Positions 16,895 to 25,063 of a stretch of DNA of 46,762 bases are shown here, piece by piece. The stretch is from Roseburia sp. (GTDB lineage Bacteria; Bacillota; Clostridia; Lachnospirales; Lachnospiraceae), in assembly GCA_022771695.1 (NCBI GenBank), contig JALEKJ010000041.1, forward strand, positions 1 to 46,762, given 5' to 3'. The notes beneath the pieces are model-generated. The model was not told the origin of the DNA and did not search any database. It saw only the letters and a program-made list of their open reading frames with translations. Position numbers and translations under genes: made by a program. Position 1 is the stretch's first letter; every line of letters begins with the position of its first letter.

Positions 16895-18955
16895 TTATTG
16901 ATACTGATTTTCGTCCTTCTCTTCCCTCAAAAGCGGATAAAATGAATAGTCAAAATACATACCTTTCTTATTCATCTTATAAAAATCATTTAATGTAAAC
17001 ATGTATTCTTTTTCCAATATCTCCCTGCACGTCTCATCTTCCAACAGTTCTATAAAATTTTTTTCTGCGAAGCAGCAGCCAATCCCCCATAACAAAAACG
17101 CTTTTTCACATAAAATTTCTTTATGGCTTGTTGCATCTTTTTTTCTCAATCGCTCTTTAAAAACTGTAATAAAACGCTCATCCGGCATTCCGTTAATCAC
17201 GGATTCCAGAATCCACTGCATTTCGTGATGTTCGCCATTCTGCACGTCTTGGCTCGGGCTGGAAAGATTCTTTCCTTTCTTCTTAAAACGCCGGTACAAC
17301 GTCAGTTTCTCCTGCAATACATAAATGGATGTCTCACACAATATCCTAAGCCATAGCTCGTAATCCTGAAGTTGTAATAACCCATATCGATAATATCCAA
17401 CCCTTTCAAGCACATCTTTTCTGATACATGCACTCGGCGCGCAGGCCCAATTTGCTGTATTGAGTACCATAGAACTCAACCAATGGTCCGCACTCTTATT
17501 GTCTGCATTCATTGAAAGATACAGACCATAATAGTCATAATTTACAATATTAAAATTCTCATCTATAAAATCTGTCCATGTAAAGCACGCCCCCATCGAA
17601 GGATGTTCTTCCATAAATGCAACCTGCTTTTCTAGCTTATCTTCTTTCCAAATATCATCATGTCCAATCAACGCGATATATTTTCCTGCCGCTTTAGAAA
17701 AAGCAATATTGGACGCCCTGCATACATTTCCGCTTTCTTCCAGGAAAATTGGTTTAACCCTTGAATCCTTATAAGACTTAATAATCTCTCTGCTTTCATC
17801 CGATGAGCAATCATCCACTACCAGCAGTTCCAGATTTTGATAGGTCTGTTTCAAAATACTGTCAATTGTCTCACGGACAAAACTTACTCCATTATATACC
17901 GGTACACACACGCTGACCATAGGACTCTCCGCTTTCTGCTTCCAAAAATATTGAAAAACATTGGATGTCTCTACAAGCGATATATTGGCAACTTTGCGAA
18001 TCGCATCTCTGCTGACCTTCCCACTCTCTACCAAATCTCTCACCTCTGCAATCCGCTCATCCTCTTTTCCAAATCCCAACCGAATCAAAGACCAGTGAAC
18101 CTGCATGTAGTATGTATACATCTGTTCCCACGTCTGGAGATAGAACCACTCACTATGTATTCCTGTCTCACTCATTTCTTCTAATGTATAAATTTCCACC
18201 AGATTCATAATCTCGCGCAGTTGCGTATCCGCTCCCCAATTCTCCCTCTGCACTTCTACAATCTGACACAGCTCTTCATAGGCATGTAATTCCATATAGC
18301 GAACCAATAACTTGCGTAGATTGATTGCCTCATTCCTCTTCTCCGGCTCCTGCTCTCTTACCCCGCAATCATGGTAGCACCATGCCTGTTTTTGGTACGG
18401 TATCACCACTTGATATCCCCTTTTTCTCATGGCAGCCGACTGCGCGATATAATAAGCAACACCATCTTTTGATGCTACCTCATCCCATTCAATGTCGTGC
18501 TGTGTCATTATAAGTACGTCATCAACTGCTTCAACCAAACCATATGCTCCAGCATCAGGCTGCTTCAAATAGTCTGTATCCCTGATACATCTGCCATCGT
18601 ACTCCAGAATTTTTCCCACATTCCATTTTGGTTTTTTGTTACTATCCGGGATTTTAGTGTTTCCAACCACCCCAAGCATTCCAATATTTTCATTCTGTCG
18701 GAATACCTCCAACGCATCTTGGATAAAATACTGATTTATAACAAAAGTATTCTGCTGAAGATACACCTTATATTTTGCATCACTTGCATGCATTCCTTCA
18801 TTGTAAGCTTGTACTGTTGACTCGGCATCCTGTACACCCAAAACTTCTATCTCATACCCCTCAGGCACATAAAGGTCCTGTATATAGCGAATGCACTCCT
18901 TATAGTATTCTACATCATTGACACATATAATAAATGCTATCTTTCTGTCTCTCAT
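16895..18955 (-). CDS. Two-domain glycosyltransferase (PF13712-like plus GT2)
   Basis: The protein is 686 residues. Residues 1-~215 form a nucleotide-sugar-transferase-like domain starting KIAFIICVNDVEYYKEC with YNEGMHASDAKYKVYLQQN; the same domain opens the protein at 30984-32132. A second, classical GT2 domain starts near residue 345 with VSVCVPVYNGVSF, VVDDCSSDES and the metal motif GHDDIWKEDKL. It is probably a bifunctional transferase adding two residues of the glycan, or one active and one regulatory domain. GGGAG lies 7 bases before ATG at 18955, 103 bases after the opine-dehydrogenase-like gene. Confidence 0.82.
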   Translation of the reverse strand: MRDRKIAFIICVNDVEYYKECIRYIQDLYVPEGYEIEVLGVQDAESTVQAYNEGMHASDAKYKVYLQQNTFVINQYFIQDALEVFRQNENIGMLGVVGNTKIPDSNKKPKWNVGKILEYDGRCIRDTDYLKQPDAGAYGLVEAVDDVLIMTQHDIEWDEVASKDGVAYYIAQSAAMRKRGYQVVIPYQKQAWCYHDCGVREQEPEKRNEAINLRKLLVRYMELHAYEELCQIVEVQRENWGADTQLREIMNLVEIYTLEEMSETGIHSEWFYLQTWEQMYTYYMQVHWSLIRLGFGKEDERIAEVRDLVESGKVSRDAIRKVANISLVETSNVFQYFWKQKAESPMVSVCVPVYNGVSFVRETIDSILKQTYQNLELLVVDDCSSDESREIIKSYKDSRVKPIFLEESGNVCRASNIAFSKAAGKYIALIGHDDIWKEDKLEKQVAFMEEHPSMGACFTWTDFIDENFNIVNYDYYGLYLSMNADNKSADHWLSSMVLNTANWACAPSACIRKDVLERVGYYRYGLLQLQDYELWLRILCETSIYVLQEKLTLYRRFKKKGKNLSSPSQDVQNGEHHEMQWILESVINGMPDERFITVFKERLRKKDATSHKEILCEKAFLLWGIGCCFAEKNFIELLEDETCREILEKEYMFTLNDFYKMNKKGMYFDYSFYPLLREEKDENQYQ

Positions 18956-19058
18956 GTCGTCGCTCCCTGCTTACTTGCATTACCAATTGCCTTCTGTACA
19001 AGCATTCATACCTGTTTCGCTTTTGTTCATTTCAAAATGCATATCGTTCACACCGAAA

Positions 19059-20129
19059 TCAACTGTACAATCGGATAAATTCATCCCTATTGCAAATATT
19101 TAGTTCAAAGACCGGCATTTCCGAGTGAACCATAACATTTTTATACCACATCCACACCTCGTCAATGTGAGGGGTGGATACATTAAACAACTTTGCGATA
19201 TCTTTTATAATTTTTAAACCATAAGGAAAATCTGCCACAAAATATCTGGAATCAAAATCCGGAATCCAGCCTTGCTCTGTTTGTTTCATTGGGGATGTCA
19301 AACCTTTAAACGCTTTGATGCTCTTCAACTTTTTCGCCATTGCCTCGGCATCATAACTCTCATAATATTCCTGCAATGATTTTACTTCTTTCAGTTCTAA
19401 AGGAATCACTCCGCACAACGCCTGCAGTTCCCTATCGCAGGCAATCAACCATTCGGCAGATTCCACGTCCCATTCCTCGTAGAACAGAAAATTTCTCACA
19501 TAGACAACATTCGGACTATAGTCTTTAAACATAGAATAAAGTCTTGTTGTATGCAGAATTGGGTTAGACGGTGTCAATGTAACAGAAAGATAATTTGGTA
19601 GTGATATACATGGCATATCGAACATTTGCTCCAGAATCGTTCCAACCTTCACGCTGGCATCTGCCGGAATCGCCCCAATTTCCAGCAGATTTTTTCTCCC
19701 CAACATATATACAGATTTTCCATATTCTTTTAGTCGTGCAATGCTGTGCACTCTCTGTAAACCAAATAGCACACACCCCTCATTAATCAATTGCCGAAAT
19801 GCAAATTCCGCTCCGCCACTTCCCGGCACTACTCCTATGTATTGCCCTCTTTTGACATACGGTAAAAGCTTCCCTTCCAATTCCAAAAACGTCTGTGCAG
19901 GCATCGTAATCCATATGATAGTAGCATCGCATACCGCTTCTTGCATATTCGATGTAATCTTGTCCATTTCCCCGGTAAGAATCAGACGGTCCTGTGGGTC
20001 ATATACTTCAATTTCCCGGTTCCATTTCTCCGGTTTGGATGTATACACGGTTACTTCATGACCTTTTGCAGACATTTCTGCCGCCATTAATGTTCCGATA
20101 TTTCCGCCCCCAATTACTGTAACCTTCAT
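19059..20129 (-). CDS. Octopine/nopaline dehydrogenase-family oxidoreductase
   Basis: The protein is about 356 residues. The Rossmann motif GGGNIGTLMAAEMSAKGHEV is at the N-terminus when the ATG at 20129 is used. The C-terminal half carries the opine dehydrogenase signature SVTLTPSNPILHTTRLYSMF. Such enzymes reductively join an amine to a 2-oxo acid, or reduce a 2-oxo acid. The ribosome site is poor (AAGGGG, 15 bases away), while longer starts at 20216-20219 would overlap the upstream gene and add an atypical leader. The gene follows the nucleotidyltransferase-aminotransferase fusion, so it may act on the amine made there, for example aminoethylphosphonate. That is a hypothesis. Confidence 0.8.
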   Translation of the reverse strand: MKVTVIGGGNIGTLMAAEMSAKGHEVTVYTSKPEKWNREIEVYDPQDRLILTGEMDKITSNMQEAVCDATIIWITMPAQTFLELEGKLLPYVKRGQYIGVVPGSGGAEFAFRQLINEGCVLFGLQRVHSIARLKEYGKSVYMLGRKNLLEIGAIPADASVKVGTILEQMFDMPCISLPNYLSVTLTPSNPILHTTRLYSMFKDYSPNVVYVRNFLFYEEWDVESAEWLIACDRELQALCGVIPLELKEVKSLQEYYESYDAEAMAKKLKSIKAFKGLTSPMKQTEQGWIPDFDSRYFVADFPYGLKIIKDIAKLFNVSTPHIDEVWMWYKNVMVHSEMPVFELNICNRDEFIRLYS

Positions 20130-20181
20130 AGTCTGCTTTACTGTCCCCTTTATCTCTTTTTGCGCAGGATTGCTTCTGCCA

Positions 20182-21984
20182 TCACAGTCTTTTCTCAATG
20201 GCACTCCGCAATTCATCATTATCGGCGCAGTCTCTTATCGCAATTCTGATATACTGCTTTCCATTATCAATCTTTCCAGTAAGATCCTTAATAAGAATGT
20301 TATCCTTTAGTAACTCTGCTGCTAACGCTTCACTGCGTTTTCCATTCGTAAGTTCACACATAAAATAGTTTGCCGAAGACGGATAAACCTTAATTCCTTT
20401 TATCTTGCAGAGTTCCTGATAAAAACGGCTGCGTTCTTCTCTAAGCTGTACCAGCGCCTGCTGATAGTCGCTTCTGTATTTGTCCAATATCTGCATGAAA
20501 AATTCTCCTATAGAATTAATATTCCATATAGATACTTTTTTCTTTAGCACCGCAATCATCTTCTCATCATAACTAGCCAGAACCCCCAAACGCAGTCCCG
20601 GTACACCATAGGATTTTGATATGCTCTTAACCAGATATAAATTCGGATACTTTTTCAAAATATGCTCAGACAGCATAGATGCATTTGTCTCATCTGCAAA
20701 ATCAAGGAAACTCTCATCCAAAATCAATGCAACCCCGGTAGATTTACACCAATCCAAAATACGTCTAATTTCCTTCTTTTCCAAATAATGTCCGGATGGA
20801 TTATCCGGGTTAATCAAAACAAGCACATGAATCGGATGCTCTGTAAAATAAGTACATATACTCTCTGCATCATAGGCAAAATCACTCTCTCGACAATCAT
20901 ATGTCACATACTCACCATTGCATCGATGCGGATACTCCTCAAACGTCGGACGAATCACACCTACGGTTCCTTCCATTTCCGCCAAAAGCTCCTTAATTAA
21001 CTCTGCCGCTCCGTTTCCAATTACGATATGTTCCTCAGACACCGCAAAGCTTTTGGCCGCCAAAAGACTGTTTACCCTCATGCCGGATGGATACTGTCTG
21101 ACCAGCACGTCAAAGTTCGACTTTATTTCATTCATCATTCTGTCTGTCGGGAAATATGGATTTACCAGATAACAAAAATCCTTTAAATGCGGGAATCTCC
21201 AATATCCGCCATATCGTGATGTCAATGTCTTATAGCGTTCCACATCATCCTCAAGGAATAACAGTTCCGCAATATCCAAATCCTGAATATCATCAATTTC
21301 GTACCATAACTCACCCTGCAGTCGTTTTGCCTTCATGGTATTTTTATCCAGAGTCAAGATTAGTTTGATCACAGTCTCATAGTATTCGTTATTGCCCATT
21401 ACCTTAGCATAGGCTTCCAGAAACGGAACGTAAACGTTTCGTGAAAAATCAGCACTGAGTTTATAAATATTTACCGTCTTATAATAATGCTCCTTATCTG
21501 TGTACTTAAGCAGTTTCCCCGGAATAAAATCTATAATATTATCATCATCATCTACCATGATGCAGGTTCCATCCATCCAGTTTTCAAACTTATCTACGAG
21601 CGCCAATGTTTCGCGTTTATCCTCAAGTATTAAATCTATCAGATGTTCCTCAAAAATCAAATCCGATTCCAGCAGAAGAGTGTCCTCCTGCCCCATCTGT
21701 TCCTTCGCCAGAGAAAGCGAGAAAATATTGTTTGTTTTATCATACACATCATTGACAATATATTCTATCGGCGTATTTATGCCAAGGCCGTCCACAAATG
21801 CCGTCAAATTCTCATGCCGGTAACCGACCACCATAATAATTCTTGATAAGCCCTTTTTATCTAGAATCCTTAACGCACGCTCTACCAGTTTAACTCCTCC
21901 GACTTCCACCATGCACTTCGTGTTTTCTTTCGTCAATTTTCCCAAACGTTTTCCCATTCCTGCTGCTAAAATAATCGCCTGCAT
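20182..21984 (-). CDS. Nucleotidyltransferase-aminotransferase fusion (PntC-AEP transaminase-like)
   Basis: The protein is 600 residues. Residues 1-~240 are a LicC/PntC-type nucleotidyltransferase: ILAAGMGKRLGKLT, lysine in TKCMVEVGG, TNNIFSLSLA, and metal aspartate in LLESDLIF (~104-111). Residues ~265-600 are a class I/II PLP aminotransferase: NPDNPSG (392-398), DESFLDF (423-429), SISKSYG with PLP lysine K457, and GLRLG. The architecture matches the PntC-transaminase fusion described from Treponema denticola phosphonate biosynthesis. It would therefore make aminoethylphosphonate from phosphonoacetaldehyde and CMP-activate it. The aminotransferase is also CobD/HisC-like, so an amino-acid phosphate substrate is an alternative. 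AAGGAGG precedes the ATG. Confidence 0.85.
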   Translation of the reverse strand: MQAIILAAGMGKRLGKLTKENTKCMVEVGGVKLVERALRILDKKGLSRIIMVVGYRHENLTAFVDGLGINTPIEYIVNDVYDKTNNIFSLSLAKEQMGQEDTLLLESDLIFEEHLIDLILEDKRETLALVDKFENWMDGTCIMVDDDDNIIDFIPGKLLKYTDKEHYYKTVNIYKLSADFSRNVYVPFLEAYAKVMGNNEYYETVIKLILTLDKNTMKAKRLQGELWYEIDDIQDLDIAELLFLEDDVERYKTLTSRYGGYWRFPHLKDFCYLVNPYFPTDRMMNEIKSNFDVLVRQYPSGMRVNSLLAAKSFAVSEEHIVIGNGAAELIKELLAEMEGTVGVIRPTFEEYPHRCNGEYVTYDCRESDFAYDAESICTYFTEHPIHVLVLINPDNPSGHYLEKKEIRRILDWCKSTGVALILDESFLDFADETNASMLSEHILKKYPNLYLVKSISKSYGVPGLRLGVLASYDEKMIAVLKKKVSIWNINSIGEFFMQILDKYRSDYQQALVQLREERSRFYQELCKIKGIKVYPSSANYFMCELTNGKRSEALAAELLKDNILIKDLTGKIDNGKQYIRIAIRDCADNDELRSAIEKRL

Positions 21985-22004
21985 CCCTTTTTCCTCCTTA
22001 ATCT

Positions 22005-22985
22005 CTAAACATATAATTTTCCTGTTGATACTTTATCGCAAAACTCTTCTACGCTTCCCGTAAAACCAACTGCCGCAATCTGCTTCTTCAATTCATTTTC
22101 CATATGACCATAAAATGGGTAATCATGTCCGGCAGTTCCTCTTACAGGTCTCATGTAGTCGCCGTATATCAAGGTCAGAAACTCGTCGTATCCAACCGGA
22201 ACGGGAACTTTGATATTTTCGAAAGGCAAATACACCACCTCATCAAACCATTCTTTTTTTAGGCGAAATGCATCTCTGTCTATCCAAACATCATATTTGG
22301 TCAACTCCTCCGCCTCATCTATCCGGTACAGAGAACTAACAGCGTCAAGCATACGCCAAATCCAATTCCTGCTTCCCTTTCCTCGCGGTATCTGCATACC
22401 TGATAATTGCTCCAGTTTCTGCAATGCACTCTCTAATCTCTGCTCTTTTTCCAATATCTCCCAATCCCGCAAAAGCGGAATTCCATATCGGATAATATCT
22501 TTCTGCTGTTTCGCCCGCTCAATGTCCTGCGGAACCGCATCTAATGGAAAAATATCAATTCCCACCCTCTGATATGGGAACCCGTGAAACCGTTTCATAT
22601 AATCGTTAAAGTTCCATAAAGTCTCATCCGCAATCACTCGGAGCTGTGGAACATACGCCGCCATCTGCAGGCGTTCGTTCGCCGCATACATACCGGCAAC
22701 GACAAACCCATATGGTAATCCCTGTGGAAGAATTCTTATCAGAGCATCATAGTCATTCCGTTTCATACATATATCGATGTCATCATCCCATGGAATAAAT
22801 CCCTGATGCCGAACCGCTCCAAGTAAGGTTCCCGCATACGCAAAGTACTGTAATCCATGCCTTTGACACACTTCATCAACAACCAAAAGTACTTCCATCT
22901 GTGCTGTCCATGCCCGTTTCATCATCTCATCGATTTCAAATCCATCCCGTATTTCCCGTTTCAGGAAATCTTTTGAAAAAATCAT
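22005..22985 (-). CDS. licD: LicD-family phosphotransferase (paralogue 1)
   Basis: The protein is about 326 residues, with the LicD core YAGTLLGAVRHQGFIPWDDD and IDI plus a C-terminal MRPVRGTAGHDYPFYG block. ATG at 22985 is chosen, 8 bases after AGGAG; the GTG two codons upstream sits too close to that site. It is the first gene of the long leftward operon under a sigma-D-type promoter, with the nucleotidyltransferase-aminotransferase fusion directly behind it (20 bases). The simplest reading is transfer of CMP-aminoethylphosphonate or a related group to a sugar. It shares its whole length with the two rightward copies at 23081 and 24085, so the divergent pair arose by duplication. Confidence 0.88.
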   Translation of the reverse strand: MIFSKDFLKREIRDGFEIDEMMKRAWTAQMEVLLVVDEVCQRHGLQYFAYAGTLLGAVRHQGFIPWDDDIDICMKRNDYDALIRILPQGLPYGFVVAGMYAANERLQMAAYVPQLRVIADETLWNFNDYMKRFHGFPYQRVGIDIFPLDAVPQDIERAKQQKDIIRYGIPLLRDWEILEKEQRLESALQKLEQLSGMQIPRGKGSRNWIWRMLDAVSSLYRIDEAEELTKYDVWIDRDAFRLKKEWFDEVVYLPFENIKVPVPVGYDEFLTLIYGDYMRPVRGTAGHDYPFYGHMENELKKQIAAVGFTGSVEEFCDKVSTGKLYV

Positions 22986-23007
22986 TGCCACTTCTCCTAA
23001 AAATATA

Positions 23008-23035
23008 TATATATTTCGTCCATTTTTGCCGATAT
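23008..23035 (+). promoter_or_regulatory. Sigma-D-type promoter, rightward
   Basis: A perfect GCCGATAT -10 element (23028-23035) has TATA 16 bases upstream (23008-23011), 3 of 4 matches to TAAA. It drives the two LicD genes and the sulfatase-like gene. The two divergent elements interlock in an extremely A+T-rich stretch. Confidence 0.55.
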
Positions 23036-23040
23036 ATTTA
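23013..23040 (-). promoter_or_regulatory. Sigma-D-type promoter, leftward
   Basis: Read leftward: TAAA (23037-23040), 16 bases, GACGAAAT (23013-23020), 6 of 8 matches to GCCGATAT with a perfect -35. It drives the 22985-10883 operon and overlaps the opposing promoter. Confidence 0.5.
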
Positions 23041-23080
23041 GTGTATATTTATTTTAACATAATTAAGGAGTTATATATAT

Positions 23081-24070
23081 ATGGAATTTCCAGAAGGATT
23101 TTTTCAAGATGAATATCGTTGTGATTTTCTGATACCGGAATTGATGAAACGTGCATGGGCAGCTGAAATTGAAATTTTAGAGATTATCGATAATATCTGT
23201 CAAAAATACCATCTGCAATATTTTGCCGATTACGGTACTCTGCTCGGTGCAGTTCGCCATCAGGGATTTATTCCATGGGATGACGATATCGACATAACCT
23301 TAAAAAGAAACGACTACAATACGCTGGTTTCCGTTCTTCCGAAAGAGCTCCCAAAAGGATTTCTCGTAGACGGTTTGCACGCCCCAGATCCCACGCTAAG
23401 ATTGCACACAAATATCGGACATACTTCTGTCAAAACAGATTCCGGCTATTGGTCTCTTACCGATTATATCAAGCGTTTTCACGGCTTTCCTTTCCGCGGA
23501 ACCAGCATCGATATCTTTCCACTTGATTATATTCCACGAGATCCGGATACTGCGCTAATAGAGAAATTTTTGCTTCAAAGCATTCTATCTCTTCTTCATG
23601 ATTATGATACCTTACCGGAAGATATCCGTGAATCGAGACTGTCTGACGTTGAGACAAATGCTGCAGTGAAGCTTCCCCGGAATGAAACTACTAAATGGTC
23701 TCTGTTTCATCTCATGGAGTCGCTTGCGTCCATGTTTGATGAGAATGAATGTGATGAATTAGACTATTGTTTCCGGATTCCCTACGACGACAAACTGCAT
23801 CTAAAAAAAGAATGGTATAATGAAACGGTTTTTCTGCCTTTTGAAGTTTGCAAAATTGCTGTACCAAAGAATTTTCACGAAATACTGACTTCATATTATG
23901 GAGATTACAAAACACCGGTCAAATTCACGCAAGCACATGACTATCCTTTTTATGCAAAAGGTGAACAGGAATTAAAAGAAACACTGGCACAACAGGGATT
24001 TTCCGGCAGCATCAATGATTTTATCCGGAATATTGATTCCTTTCATATTATTGATTCCAAACATGAATAA
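23081..24070 (+). CDS. licD: LicD-family phosphotransferase (paralogue 2)
   Basis: The protein is 329 residues. The LicD signature is at 52-71 (YGTLLGAVRHQGFIPWDDDI then D), and IDIFPLDYIP and the terminal HDYPFYAKGEQ are also present. AAGGAG lies 10 bases before ATG. It is the first gene of a three-gene rightward operon, 14 bases ahead of a tandem copy. The N-termini of the two (FxxEYRxDFLxPxxMKRAWAA) are almost the same, so this is a recent duplication, but loops between residues 90 and 130 differ, suggesting distinct acceptors. Confidence 0.88.
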   Translation: MEFPEGFFQDEYRCDFLIPELMKRAWAAEIEILEIIDNICQKYHLQYFADYGTLLGAVRHQGFIPWDDDIDITLKRNDYNTLVSVLPKELPKGFLVDGLHAPDPTLRLHTNIGHTSVKTDSGYWSLTDYIKRFHGFPFRGTSIDIFPLDYIPRDPDTALIEKFLLQSILSLLHDYDTLPEDIRESRLSDVETNAAVKLPRNETTKWSLFHLMESLASMFDENECDELDYCFRIPYDDKLHLKKEWYNETVFLPFEVCKIAVPKNFHEILTSYYGDYKTPVKFTQAHDYPFYAKGEQELKETLAQQGFSGSINDFIRNIDSFHIIDSKHE

Positions 24071-24084
24071 AAGAGGCCGCTATC

Positions 24085-25044
24085 ATGAAATTTACTCAAG
24101 ATTTTTTTCAAGCTGAATACCGCAGCGATTTTCTTGTTCCGCAAATGATGAAACGTGCATGGGCAGCTAAGCTGGAACTATTACAAATTATTATCGATAT
24201 CTGCCACAGGCATAGCCTTACTTACTTTGCTGATTATGGCACATTGCTGGGTGCTGTCCGTCATCAGGGTTTTATACCTTGGGATGATGATATAGATATT
24301 TCCTTAAAGAGAGACGACTACAATAGACTCCTTCAGCTTCTTCCCAGCGCATTGCCGGATGGAATTGCAGTTGCCGGACTTCATGCAAAATCCGATGCTC
24401 TGTTTCTTCCTACCTGTCAGTCCTTGGTTGTAACAGTTTCGACTGATTGGAATCTTACTGATTATATGCAACGTTTTCACGGTTTTCCATACCGGAATAT
24501 AGGAATTGATATCTTCCCCCTAGACTATGTTCCTATCGACTTGGAAGTAGGGAAACTGCAGAAATATCTGATTCAGAAAATTATTGTATGTGTCCGTGAC
24601 TGGAATCTCTACAGCGCCTCTGAGCAAGAAGAAAATATTAGAGAAATTGAATCCCTGTGTAATGTCACTCTCATACGTGATTCCCACATTTTGCAGAGCC
24701 TGTTGTGTCTGCAGGATTCCATACGTGCCTTATACACAGAATCCGAATGTAACAGCATTACCAATTATAGTCTCTGGTGCCTACAAGACAATGCCTCCAT
24801 GAAAAAAGAATGGTTCAGCGAAACTATGTCTGTTCCTTTTGAAAACATTATGCTTGATATTCCCAAAGGCTATCACGAAATTCTCTCTGTTGAATATGGC
24901 GATTATATGACTCCGGTCCAATCTCCTTCTCTTCACAATTATCCGTTTTACGCTGCAGAAGAACAGTCGCTAAGAAATTATCTAAACTCTCACGGATACA
25001 CCGGCAGCATCGATGATTTTTTGAAGGAACATTATTCTGAATAA
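24085..25044 (+). CDS. licD: LicD-family phosphotransferase (paralogue 3)
   Basis: The protein is 319 residues. It has the same core (YGTLLGAVRHQGFIPWDDD, then IDI), IGIDIFPLDYVP and a C-terminal YMTPVQSPSLHNYPFY. Note HNYPFY where the other three similar copies have HDYPFY, a change next to a conserved position. GAGG lies 8 bases before the start. It is coupled with the previous LicD gene and followed after 19 bases by the TPR-sulfatase gene. Confidence 0.88.
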   Translation: MKFTQDFFQAEYRSDFLVPQMMKRAWAAKLELLQIIIDICHRHSLTYFADYGTLLGAVRHQGFIPWDDDIDISLKRDDYNRLLQLLPSALPDGIAVAGLHAKSDALFLPTCQSLVVTVSTDWNLTDYMQRFHGFPYRNIGIDIFPLDYVPIDLEVGKLQKYLIQKIIVCVRDWNLYSASEQEENIREIESLCNVTLIRDSHILQSLLCLQDSIRALYTESECNSITNYSLWCLQDNASMKKEWFSETMSVPFENIMLDIPKGYHEILSVEYGDYMTPVQSPSLHNYPFYAAEEQSLRNYLNSHGYTGSIDDFLKEHYSE

Positions 25045-25063
25045 TTCGAAACGAGGAAATCTA

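Noticed and set aside
18956-19062. An open frame continuing past the opine-dehydrogenase stop, suggesting a frameshifted longer C-terminus.
   Set aside because: It adds only about 30 residues, and the annotated length already fits the family; a sequencing check would be needed to support a frameshift.
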